DNA of 40,154 bases from a candidate division WWE3 bacterium (GTDB lineage: Bacteria; Patescibacteriota; WWE3; UBA101185; UBA10185), in NCBI GenBank assembly GCA_012798115.1, contig JAAZNV010000007.1, positions 89,586 to 129,739 on the forward strand, in the 5' to 3' direction. Position 1 is the first letter of the stretch, and each line of letters opens with the position of its first letter. This document shows, piece by piece, positions 32,906 through 40,061 of this stretch. Below the pieces are notes generated by a model. It searched no databases. It saw only the letters and a list, made by a program, of their open reading frames with translations, and had not been told where the DNA came from. The position numbers and the translations under genes are program-made.

Positions 32906-33010
32906 ACATGTGTTTAGATAAAAATCTAGCTAGGGTTGTTTGTTTTGAATAAAAATTATATTTTGTGTTTAAAAATGTTAATTTGTGAGTTAGGATCAAG
33001 CGAAAAAGGA

Positions 33011-33042
33011 AGGCAACTTATTGATAAACATAAGTTGCCTTT
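33011..33042 (-). terminator. Terminator after the lytic transglycosylase gene
   Basis: Perfect 10-bp inverted repeat AGGCAACTTA/TAAGTTGCCT with a 10-nt loop, a few nt past the stop at 33045. T-rich on both sides, so probably bidirectional. Confidence 0.7.
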
Positions 33043-33044
33043 AG

Positions 33045-33916
33045 TTATTTTATTAAGTCCGTCATCTTTTGTATGTTGTCAGCGTAACTGTATCCAACAT
33101 ACATAGGACCATAGTGAAGCAATCCTTCTCTTACGCTTCCGTATTTATTAATTAAACCTGCCAACATTTTAGATCCATATTCCACGTTGAAGTTTGGATC
33201 CTTTAATTCCTCCATGGTAGGTCGATTAACAAAACATGGTCCGTTAGGACATTGAAAAGAAGCAGCAATGCCATCACGTGGCATAACTTGCATAAGCCCA
33301 ATAGCACCATCACTAGATACTGCGTTTTGATCTCCCCCACTTTCCCAGAATATTAAAACTGCCAACATTGTTGGATCCAGCTTATAATTATTTGCAGCTC
33401 TTGAGATCAAACTGCAGTAAGTTAGTACCTTATTCCATTTTTCTTGGTAGTCCTCTCTACCCCATTGATAATAAGGTACTAAACATTCTTCTCCGGATGA
33501 ACTTGAGGATGAGTTATCTGGACTTATTGTAAAGGGCTTGCTAAACTGCTTTTTGCGCCTCCATATCCCCTAAGGAGAATGATGATATTTCCTTCCTCAT
33601 CTTCAAGGATAAGGTTTGCAAATGAAGCAACACCATCTTCCTTTGAGTAGCAAGCTGGTATTTTTTCAGAGGTGTTAGTAATGATCTCTGAATACTCTCC
33701 AATCGTTATACCCTTTACAATGTACACATATGAATCCATCTCATGGATCTTGTAAATCCCTGGCTCAACATTTTTAAGGGAGCTTCCTTCTGGCACAGAG
33801 CATGATCCTTGGGATAGAACTTCATGTGCAGATAGCCCTGCAAGCGCAATTACTACTGCCAATGCCAAGATCAAAAACTTAACAACACGACCTTTCTTCT
33901 CTTTCTTTTCATCCAT
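33045..33916 (-). pseudogene. Membrane-anchored lytic transglycosylase, interrupted by a single-base frameshift
   Basis: The track lists two ORFs (33524-33916 and 33045-33410), but the second frame has no good start and stays open upstream to about 33568, reading 'FTISPDNSSSSSSGEECLVPYYQWGRED' just before the SLT domain. Adding one A to the run of five (33550-33554) joins both into a single 290-aa protein: N-terminal membrane helix (14-34), an unknown beta domain, a Ser-rich linker, then a transglycosylase domain with catalytic Glu in 'LIFWESGG' and 'SSDGAIGLMQVMP'. It would cut peptidoglycan glycan strands outside the cell. A Shine-Dalgarno site (AAGGAG) precedes the ATG. True mutation, assembly error, or two separate genes with a TTG start at 33410 remain possible. 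Confidence 0.7.
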
Positions 33917-33948
33917 TTCTTCTCTCCTTATTTATTGGATTTGTTGGT

Positions 33949-33977
33949 ATTTTACCATAGCGCTATCTTATAGTCAA
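33949..33977 (-). promoter_or_regulatory. Promoter of the lytic transglycosylase gene
   Basis: On the minus strand: TTGACT, 17 nt, TAAAAT; then a 30-nt leader with AAGGAG. Confidence 0.75.
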
Positions 33978-34063
33978 AGGTAGATAGCACTATAATATAG
34001 TTATTTATTGTTATGACTAATGTTATGCAGACATACTTTTAAATCTTATTGTATATAGTGTTA

Positions 34064-34072
34064 TGGTATAAT
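34064..34072 (+). promoter_or_regulatory. Extended -10 promoter of the 84-aa membrane protein
   Basis: TGGTATAAT (TGnTATAAT); predicted start near 34079, leader of about 20 nt with AAAGGAG. Confidence 0.65.
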
Positions 34073-34098
34073 GCCCTTAAAGAAAAGAAAGGAGAAAC

Positions 34099-34353
34099 AT
34101 GTTCTTAATTATAGAAATTGTGTTAACGGTTCTTTTATGTAACCGTTTGCATAGAATAGGTAGAAGATGGTTGTTAGGACTTATTCCAATGACATATGTG
34201 TTTGTTCATGGGAAAATCGTTGCAGATCATCTTGTAAGCGGTCAGATAACAAAAGCACCAGTTCTGCCTGAAATCGTGGTTATAATTGTCCTGATTTTTA
34301 TGATACTTTTTATAAAACCATCACATCATAGATTCAGGAAAAAAGAAGATTAA
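34099..34353 (+). CDS. Small membrane protein (84 aa)
   Basis: Not recognised. Two or three hydrophobic segments: residues 1-15 ('MFLIIEIVLTVLLC'), a weaker one at 24-37 ('LLGLIPMTYVFVHG') and 57-73 ('PEIVVIIVLIFMILFI'), separated by a basic loop 'NRLHRIGRRW' and ending in 'HHRFRKKED'. It has its own extended -10 promoter, a clear Shine-Dalgarno site and a terminator hairpin right after the stop, so it is a complete single-gene unit. Function cannot be inferred from neighbours (a lytic transglycosylase on one side, a membrane protein on the other). Confidence 0.75.
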   Translation: MFLIIEIVLTVLLCNRLHRIGRRWLLGLIPMTYVFVHGKIVADHLVSGQITKAPVLPEIVVIIVLIFMILFIKPSHHRFRKKED

Positions 34354-34394
34354 GGCTGTCATTTATATTAAGCAAATTGACAGCCTTTAATTTT
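34354..34394 (+). terminator. Terminator after the 84-aa gene
   Basis: GGCTGTCA..TGACAGCC hairpin followed by TTTAATTTTAATT, between two convergent genes. Confidence 0.8.
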
Positions 34395-34413
34395 AATTAG
34401 TAATGAAAGCGAA

Positions 34414-35019
34414 TTAAACCCTTGCTTGGGTAATGTTATTACTTTTATTTAAAGCTTTTTTTCTAAGGTTAATCATCACTACACTTGTAGTGTTGATAAG
34501 TAATATATAAAATGGGAAAACAAGACTTCCATATGTATAGTGTTTTATAGATAAGATATTAAAGGTACTAGCAACAACATCTGACATATAAAATTTCCAT
34601 TCTTCTGTTTCAGGAAATTTCCAGGTTTTTACTAAAGTTGGTAAAAAAGCAGTAAGATCAGTAATTATAGACATGGTAAGACCAAGTACTGGATTATTGG
34701 TTGTTTTCCATATTGTTAGAGAAAGGATAGTCATAAAAAACACTACAACATCCATTCTTTCCGTTCCTCCTATTCCTTTCTTCAAAGAAAGAACAAACAG
34801 AATAAAAGTACTTAAAAGCATTGGTACTGCCATGAAGATTGAGTTTCTGTCATGTTGTGCTAAGAGTGTTCCAACAAATAACGAAGATATTAAGAAAAGA
34901 AGAAACCTTGTCATTCTTTGAGGACGAAAGCTTCCTTTAATTATGGAGTAGATACCAATGATTGGGGTAATAAAAGAGGTAATTGTTGACAATACCAAGA
35001 ATAAATCTTTAAAAACCAT
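34414..35019 (-). CDS. Six-helix membrane protein, unknown
   Basis: 201 aa with about six membrane helices and short loops. Motifs such as 'GIYSIIKGSFRPQRMTRFLLFLI' near 25 and 'IITDLTAFLPTLVKTWKFPETEEWKFYMSDVVAS' near 115-150 show an inner symmetry (helix pair, then P-x-R/W loop). This recalls PQ-loop-like small transporters, but the PQ dipeptide itself is not convincing. No function assigned. An extended -10 element TGATATATT ends exactly 6 nt before the ATG on the minus strand, and the gene is divergent from the VIT transporter, whose promoter has the same form. Confidence 0.7.
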   Translation of the reverse strand: MVFKDLFLVLSTITSFITPIIGIYSIIKGSFRPQRMTRFLLFLISSLFVGTLLAQHDRNSIFMAVPMLLSTFILFVLSLKKGIGGTERMDVVVFFMTILSLTIWKTTNNPVLGLTMSIITDLTAFLPTLVKTWKFPETEEWKFYMSDVVASTFNILSIKHYTYGSLVFPFYILLINTTSVVMINLRKKALNKSNNITQARV

Positions 35020-35100
35020 AAAGGTAATATATCATGTTTACATTATTTCTTAAATTATCTATTAAGTATGCTTGTTTGTACCTTTTGATATAATTTTAGT

Positions 35101-35973
35101 ATGGTAATTGATTCTAAAAGCACTTCTCTTTTATTGCAGGCTCAAAAGTACGAAATCTCTGAATACTATATCTATAAAAGGTTAGCCAAGACAGCTAAAG
35201 GTGAAAATAGCAATGTGCTTGTAAGTTTAGCAGAAAGCTCATTAAAGCATTATCAGTTTTGGGAGGGAGTAACAGGTAAAAAGATTTCTCCAAGTAAGAA
35301 AAGAATTTGGTTCTATACAAGTGTTGCAAAGATTCTAGGGTTAACTTTCGGTGTAAAGATGTTAGAACAATCAGAGGAAAAGATTAGAAAGTTTTACCAG
35401 CAAGTTACTCAGAGTAACAAAGATTGGACGTGGATTATTGAAGAAGAAAGGAAACATGAAGAATATGTTTCTACTTTAATCAATGAAGAGTTTTTAAATT
35501 ATGTGAGTTCAATTGTACTTGGAGCCAGTGATGCTTTAGTGGAATTAACAGGAACTTTAGCTGGATTAACTTTTGCTCTCCAGAATAATCAACTAATTGG
35601 AGCAACAGGGTTAATAACTGGTTTATCAGCTTCTTTATCTATGGCTTCGTCTGAATATTTATCAACTAAAAGCAGCGAGTCAAAGAGCAAAAATCCTTTA
35701 AAAGCTGCTCTTTACACAGGCTTAACTTATGTTTTGACTGTTTCTTTCTTAATCCTTCCTTACTTTGTTTCTCGAAATTATTTATTTTCCTTAGCCCTTA
35801 CTTTATTGAATGCTGCTATTGTCATTTTATTCTTTGCGTTTTATCTTTCTATTACTAAAGGAATATCGTTCAAACAAAGGCTTGCAGAGAATCTCTTTTT
35901 AAGTTTTGGGGTAGCTTTCTTAAGTTTTATCGTTGGCGTTTTAGTTAAGAAATTTCTTAATTTAGAAGTATAG
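35101..35973 (+). CDS. Rubrerythrin-VIT1 fusion (iron/manganese transporter)
   Basis: 290 aa. Residues 1-130 form a ferritin-like four-helix rubrerythrin domain with spaced Glu/His ('AQKYEISEYYIYKRLAK', 'ESSLKHYQFW', 'EEERKHEEYV'). Residues 135-290 form a VIT1/CCC1 transporter with 'LGASDALVELTGTLAGLTFAL' and 'GLSASLSMASSEYLSTKS', its metal-pocket helices. Such fusions are known in bacteria and archaea and move Fe2+/Mn2+ across the membrane, with the ferritin-like part as sensor or metal buffer. An extended -10 TGATATAAT ends exactly 6 nt before the ATG (predicted leaderless). Confidence 0.88.
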   Translation: MVIDSKSTSLLLQAQKYEISEYYIYKRLAKTAKGENSNVLVSLAESSLKHYQFWEGVTGKKISPSKKRIWFYTSVAKILGLTFGVKMLEQSEEKIRKFYQQVTQSNKDWTWIIEEERKHEEYVSTLINEEFLNYVSSIVLGASDALVELTGTLAGLTFALQNNQLIGATGLITGLSASLSMASSEYLSTKSSESKSKNPLKAALYTGLTYVLTVSFLILPYFVSRNYLFSLALTLLNAAIVILFFAFYLSITKGISFKQRLAENLFLSFGVAFLSFIVGVLVKKFLNLEV

Positions 35974-36152
35974 ATAATTTAAGACATCTTATCCATTGAA
36001 GAACTATACTTGATAATTTTGCCATTGTTTTCTATTTTCCTGGAGATTGTTTCTATGTTTTAGTAGGACAAATAAAATAGATAATGTCCTTCTCGTAATG
36101 TGCCTGCTGCTCATTAGAACAAATCTTATGCATTCTCACCTAGACTTAACAC

Positions 36153-36629
36153 CTACTTTTCAAAATAGAATGTTTTAATTACTTTTCTTTTGCTAGTATC
36201 GCCATCTGGTGCCATATCCACTAAGGAAAAAGAGTTAATTAACACGGTTTGATTCGCATTCAATCTACTATCTTTCTGTACCGTTGAATGTGGTTGGTAT
36301 CCTTGTCCTATAAAGCTAGTGTTATCATAATTAGCTCCATTTATATCTAGAACGTCTTTCAATCCCTTGTGGAGATTGAGAATTTCTTTATTTATTTTAA
36401 GCTTTGAAACTAAGATATCTTTTTGTATTCCAAACATAGCCTCATCTTCTACTAGTACTTCAAAGGCAGAGCAAGTTTTCACAAAAGAATCTAAGGATTT
36501 TACCAATTTATACTCCAAGGTAGGTGTGTTATGGTTACCTAACAAAGTAATGTGAAGAGGCCAGTTACTTGCAGGAAATTCCAGTTGAGATGGTTTGTGA
36601 ATAAAATGAACTATTACGTATTTATGCAT
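36153..36629 (-). CDS. 2H phosphoesterase (2'-5' RNA ligase-like)
   Basis: 158 aa with the two H-x-T/S motifs of the 2H superfamily: 'WPLHITLLG' (H26-T28) and 'QPHSTVQK' (near 112). Size fits LigT/ThpR-like single-domain members, which act on 2',3'-cyclic phosphates or join RNA ends; the cellular substrate is unknown. Cytoplasmic. TATAAT ends exactly 6 nt before the ATG on the minus strand. The 179-nt gap to the VIT gene holds nothing I can identify. Confidence 0.8.
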   Translation of the reverse strand: MHKYVIVHFIHKPSQLEFPASNWPLHITLLGNHNTPTLEYKLVKSLDSFVKTCSAFEVLVEDEAMFGIQKDILVSKLKINKEILNLHKGLKDVLDINGANYDNTSFIGQGYQPHSTVQKDSRLNANQTVLINSFSLVDMAPDGDTSKRKVIKTFYFEK

Positions 36630-36731
36630 GCAGTAATTATAACACTCGCGTTTAGCACAAGAAGGCGTGCATATGCCATTATATCAATATAAATTTTAGC
36701 TAGCTGCAGTTATATAAAACAGGTGATTAAT

Positions 36732-36769
36732 AAAAAAGAGACAAACTTATAATGGTCTGTCTCTTGTGG
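36732..36769 (-). terminator. Terminator after the 123-aa gene
   Basis: AAGAGACA/TGTCTCTT hairpin followed by TTTTTTA in the minus direction, about 20 nt past the stop at 36786. Confidence 0.85.
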
Positions 36770-36785
36770 CACTACTGTTACTTAA

Positions 36786-37157
36786 TTAACCAATAATGTT
36801 GTACCTCCGAATTTTGTAATATAGATCATCACGGACAATGGGACTTTTAGACCCATCTTTATTTGTCCTTACTTCATTGACGCGAGAACGTGCAACCACG
36901 TCAGGAAGTACCTGGAATTCCACTTTGGTTCCAACTTCAAAGTCAAAGTGCCCATCTATGCCCACAGGCCAAATTATTCCTCTTTCATCCTCCACCTTAA
37001 GTATTGTTACTTCGTGGCATTGAATGCCTTTATGTGCTTTTTCTGCACTACGAACAATGCCTGTGTGCTTTACTCGAGGTAGGATGAACAAACTAAACAA
37101 AAGAAATAGAACATAGGACAACACAAATAGCGCTGTAAAAAAAATCAGGATTTCCAT
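36786..37157 (-). CDS. Membrane-anchored small protein (123 aa)
   Basis: Not recognised. One N-terminal membrane helix (3-26, 'ILIFFTALFVLSYVLFLLFSLFI') followed by a soluble beta-rich domain: 'GIQCHEVTILKVEDERGIIWPVGIDGHFDFEVGTKVEFQVLP', which may be a small barrel (OB- or SH3-like) fold. It has its own Shine-Dalgarno site (AGAGAGG) and a strong terminator, so it is a separate unit. Base composition is noticeably less AT-rich than neighbouring core genes, hinting at recent acquisition (weak). The 300 nt upstream (37158-37457) contain only its leader and the TATAAT boxes of the divergent sugar transferase. Confidence 0.7.
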   Translation of the reverse strand: MEILIFFTALFVLSYVLFLLFSLFILPRVKHTGIVRSAEKAHKGIQCHEVTILKVEDERGIIWPVGIDGHFDFEVGTKVEFQVLPDVVARSRVNEVRTNKDGSKSPIVRDDLYYKIRRYNIIG

Positions 37158-37415
37158 TACAACCTCTCTCTTTACTTTTCAGAAATTTTAGAGCGATCAT
37201 AACACTAATAAAGAAGATCGTCAAGCACTATAAGCCTTAAAATATTGCTTTGCTCTTAGAACTACATCGATAACAGAATCTAGCTTGAGGCTTAGGAATT
37301 AGTGAAAAATTACTATTCGAAATTTGCTGTGCGAGAAAAACAAATGAATACACTTCAAGTTTTTAGCGCTTAGATTATTAATACTATAAAAACTTCTAAA
37401 AACGAGAAATGGGAT

Positions 37416-37421
37416 TATAAT
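37416..37421 (+). promoter_or_regulatory. Probable -10 element of the sugar transferase gene
   Basis: TATAAT, with a second TATTAT-like box about 10 nt downstream. It predicts a leader of about 25-35 nt. No strong Shine-Dalgarno site. Confidence 0.4.
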
Positions 37422-37457
37422 CATATTATAAATATCTGGATAGATAAAAGCATCGAA

Positions 37458-38120
37458 ATGGCGAATCAAATAGTACAAAGATTTCATTTTTTGAGTTTTT
37501 ACTCTTTTTTCAAAAGATTGCTTGATGTAGTTGGATCTCTATTAGGTATAGTCTTGGGGTTTCCAGTATTATTTTTCACTTATATTCTAATAATTTTAGA
37601 TTCAAAGGGACCTGCGGTGTTCAAACAAACTAGATTGGGCAAGGATAATAAATTATTTGAAATGTACAAGTTTAGGACGATGGTTATCAATGCAGAAGAA
37701 ATTTTGAAAAATGATCCAAATTTGTTAAGGGAATATCAAAGTAACAGTTATAAAATTAAGAATGATCCAAGGGTTACACGTGTTGGCAACTTTTTAAGAA
37801 AATCAAGTTTAGATGAGTTGCCTCAGCTTTTTAATATTCTTAAGGGGGAGATGTCCATTGTAGGTCCAAGAGCCTACAAACCAGACGAACTTGCGACTCA
37901 ACTAAAAAAACATCCTGAGTTAAGATCTTTAGCAGAGCCCGTAATTAAAACTAAGCCAGGATTAACTGGTTTATGGCAGACTAGTGGAAGATCAAATATT
38001 GGATTTGAGGAGCGTATTAAACTAGATAATAGATATGCCATATCACAGAATCTTTTCTTCGACCTGTGGCTTATTCTAAAAACCATTCCTGCAGTTTTGA
38101 AATCACGAGGTGCTTATTAA
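37458..38120 (+). CDS. Bacterial sugar transferase (polyprenyl-phosphate glycosyl-1-phosphate transferase)
   Basis: 220 aa, the minimal monotopic type (like PglC or the C-terminal half of WbaP/WcaJ). One N-terminal membrane helix ('LLDVVGSLLGIVLGFPVLFFTYILIIL'), then 'GPAVFKQTRLGKDNKLFEMYKFRTM', the catalytic 'SLDELPQLFNILKGEMSIVGPRA' with Asp-Glu, and 'KPGLTGLWQTSGR'. It moves a sugar-1-phosphate from a nucleotide sugar to undecaprenyl phosphate, the first step of envelope glycan assembly. It could feed the GT-C enzymes encoded near 1 and 7-10 kb. Confidence 0.93.
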   Translation: MANQIVQRFHFLSFYSFFKRLLDVVGSLLGIVLGFPVLFFTYILIILDSKGPAVFKQTRLGKDNKLFEMYKFRTMVINAEEILKNDPNLLREYQSNSYKIKNDPRVTRVGNFLRKSSLDELPQLFNILKGEMSIVGPRAYKPDELATQLKKHPELRSLAEPVIKTKPGLTGLWQTSGRSNIGFEERIKLDNRYAISQNLFFDLWLILKTIPAVLKSRGAY

Positions 38121-38192
38121 ACTTGAATGTTATCAAGAGATATTTGTGCCCCGTAGGACATAGATAAGATGTACCGTGTACTGTTAAGCTTA

Positions 38193-38690
38193 CTAGTACT
38201 TCTCTTGCTTGTATACCTCACCTTTATCTTTCATTTCTTTTCTTTCTATCCAGATCTTTGCGGCTTCATCTTCAAGGAACCCCTTTTTAATTTCAGGTAC
38301 CTCGCCAAAGTGCTTCGGATATTTCTGGCTAAGACTTACATCAGTTAATATTGGATATTTACTGTAACCACCCATGTCCGTGGAATATAGGGCGAATACG
38401 ACTCTACTGATTCTGTATTCTCTTATTAGTAGGGAGCACATTGGACAAGGTTCCATTGTTGTATAAAGTGTGCACTCTGAAAGATTTGTACTATTGAGTT
38501 TTTTCGTGGTCTGTAACATAGTTAAAACTTCAGCATGCTGAGTAAAATCTTTATTTGTTAAAGCATAATTTTCACTCTCAGCAACTATTTCGTTCTTGTG
38601 TACAATTACACATCCAATAGGCATGTCTAATCTTTCAAAAGATTTTCTTGATAGCTCTATTGCTCTTGTCATGTATTTGTCATCTTGCAT
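38193..38690 (-). CDS. Cytidine/deoxycytidylate-type nucleoside deaminase (TadA/GuaD fold)
   Basis: The track start (38708) is a TTG; ATG 38690 is better because TATGAT ends exactly 6 nt before it. The 165-aa product has the zinc deaminase motifs 'TQHAEVLTML' (His, proton-shuttle Glu) and 'TMEPCPMCSLLI' (PCxxC). 'MPIGCVIVHKNEIVAES' before them is typical of the TadA/guanine deaminase branch. It may deaminate a free base or nucleoside rather than tRNA: its 'STDMGGYSKYP' region differs from TadA. A second deaminase lies at 39572. Confidence 0.85.
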   Translation of the reverse strand: MQDDKYMTRAIELSRKSFERLDMPIGCVIVHKNEIVAESENYALTNKDFTQHAEVLTMLQTTKKLNSTNLSECTLYTTMEPCPMCSLLIREYRISRVVFALYSTDMGGYSKYPILTDVSLSQKYPKHFGEVPEIKKGFLEDEAAKIWIERKEMKDKGEVYKQEKY

Positions 38691-38735
38691 ATAATAATCA
38701 TATCGCAAAACAGAGATGTTTTCTGACTGAGATTT

Positions 38736-38768
38736 AAGGACGAAGTTCTAACATTTTGTGAGGAGTTG
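38736..38768 (+). repeat. Direct repeat copy 1 flanking the ParB-like gene
   Basis: AAGGACGAAGTTCTAACATT followed by TTGTGAGGAGTTG; about 28 of 31 positions match copy 2 at 39475 in the same orientation, allowing one-base gaps. Confidence 0.7.
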
Positions 38769-38792
38769 CACAGATATTTTAGGCAGATTTCT

Positions 38793-39401
38793 TTAGTATA
38801 GTTTCCAATTAGCAAAATCTTTAGAAACTCCTAATACAACCTCAAGTTTGTATGGAATACACTCGGGTTCAAGAAAGTATGCGGTTACTCTTAAATGTCC
38901 TTCTAGTATGACTATATCGTCTTCAAGCGATTTACAAACCAGAATTATAGGCGGAAACTCTCCTCCAGATTTAATGTATTTTGAAGCGTTAATAAAGTTA
39001 TTGTTACTAACATTAAAAATTTCTAAACCATTTTTTATATTCCTAGCAGCAATTACTGGTAATCTTGTCTCTGAAGAAAGTTTGTTCCAGTAATCATAAT
39101 TTATATACTTTACTTTTTCTAACTCACTTTTGGTTATCAAGTATCTATGCCAAGTAATTTTTTCTGGAAAATTATCAAATAGGTGTTTATTTATTCCGTA
39201 ACCTCTATATTTTTCTAATAACCTTCTCCTATATACGTTTTGTGTCTCTTTCGACAAATCTGGGTTAGTAATTATATTTTCGTTCTGGTTGTCTTTTTGT
39301 ATCTGGTCAGTAATTTGTTTGCCAAATCTATTTGAGTAAAGTTCGGATTTTAGGAATAACAATATTAATTCGTTTTCTGAGATCTCTTTAATTATTTCCA
39401 C
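38793..39401 (-). CDS. ParB/Srx-fold domain protein
   Basis: 202 aa. The C-terminal half has 'PPIILVCKSLEDDIVILEGHLRVTAYFLEP', the ParB-type 'v.eGhhRl.A' phosphate-binding block (near 160). The N-terminal part is helical and charged, with no HTH I can recognise. Stand-alone ParB-like proteins of this size often occur with mobile or defence-type genes; the activity (nucleotide hydrolysis or nuclease) is unknown. Start codon GTG; TAAAAT ends exactly 6 nt before it on the minus strand. The gene is bracketed by two near-identical 30-nt direct repeats, which suggests it entered as a cassette. Confidence 0.65.
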   Translation of the reverse strand: MEIIKEISENELILLFLKSELYSNRFGKQITDQIQKDNQNENIITNPDLSKETQNVYRRRLLEKYRGYGINKHLFDNFPEKITWHRYLITKSELEKVKYINYDYWNKLSSETRLPVIAARNIKNGLEIFNVSNNNFINASKYIKSGGEFPPIILVCKSLEDDIVILEGHLRVTAYFLEPECIPYKLEVVLGVSKDFANWKLY

Positions 39402-39474
39402 AGAAATATTTTACACTAACTTAGTTTTTAAGATTAAGAATATTGCTATGATAACAAAATCCATGGCTGAGCAT

Positions 39475-39508
39475 AAGGGACGAAGTTGTAACATTTTGTT
39501 GGAGTTTA
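39475..39508 (+). repeat. Direct repeat copy 2 flanking the ParB-like gene
   Basis: AAGGGACGAAGTTGTAACAT followed by TTTGTTGGAGTTTA, about 740 nt from copy 1. Confidence 0.7.
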
Positions 39509-39571
39509 TGGAAATACTTTGTTACTATTTCAGGTGTAAGCGTACGAGATATCGTCTGATATAATAAACGT

Positions 39572-39955
39572 ATGCTAAGTGAATCAGACAAAAACCTGGT
39601 AGAAGAGGCTAAAAAATTTTTTGGTAAGCGAGAAGTTAAAGGGGGTACGATAGGCCACGCTGGATGTGCTTTGATATCAGAAAGCGACCAAATTTTCACA
39701 GGAAGCAGCTTACATCTATATTGTGGTATTGGTTTCTGTGGCGAACACACTGCAATCTCTCAAATGCTTTCTCAAACAAAAGATACCTTTGTAAAAACAA
39801 TTGTTTCTTGGGGTAAAGATGGAATTCTTCCACCTTGTGGTAGATGTAGAGAACTCTTAAACCTTATTGATGAAAGAAATCTTAATACCGAAGTTATTAT
39901 CAGCAACGATAAAAAAGTTAAACTAAGTGACCTCCTCCCATATGCTTGGAAGTAA
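39572..39955 (+). CDS. Cytidine deaminase (Cdd-like)
   Basis: 127 aa, the size of homotetrameric cytidine deaminases. Zinc and catalytic motifs: 'GFCGEHTAIS' (Cys and Glu; usually CAERTAI) and 'LPPCGRCRELL' (two Cys). The N-terminal 'GHAGCALISESDQIFTG' corresponds to 'vgAAlltedG.iytG', and 'TEVII' to the end strand. Converts cytidine or deoxycytidine to uridine for pyrimidine salvage, although the Gly-for-Ala and His-for-Arg changes could alter substrate (blasticidin-S deaminase-like proteins share this fold). An extended -10 TGATATAAT ends exactly 6 nt before the ATG. Confidence 0.88.
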   Translation: MLSESDKNLVEEAKKFFGKREVKGGTIGHAGCALISESDQIFTGSSLHLYCGIGFCGEHTAISQMLSQTKDTFVKTIVSWGKDGILPPCGRCRELLNLIDERNLNTEVIISNDKKVKLSDLLPYAWK

Positions 39956-40061
39956 ATAGAGATAACTCAGTCTATCTTACTATGACAGCAAAAACCTTGG
40001 CTGGAGGTTTAGGTGAGTAGGCTGAGAAACATAGGTTACACATTGGATACAATGTTAACTT

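Noticed and set aside
33548-33560. Programmed -1 frameshift in the lytic transglycosylase
   Set aside because: The slippery A-run is only five long and not in the X-XXY-YYZ frame needed for tandem slippage, and I see no strong downstream stem or upstream stimulator. A single-base indel is simpler, although transcriptional slippage stays open.
37299-37487. 62-aa minus-strand ORF upstream of the sugar transferase
   Set aside because: It overlaps the start of the clear sugar transferase gene, has no ribosome site or promoter, and has a random-looking composition.
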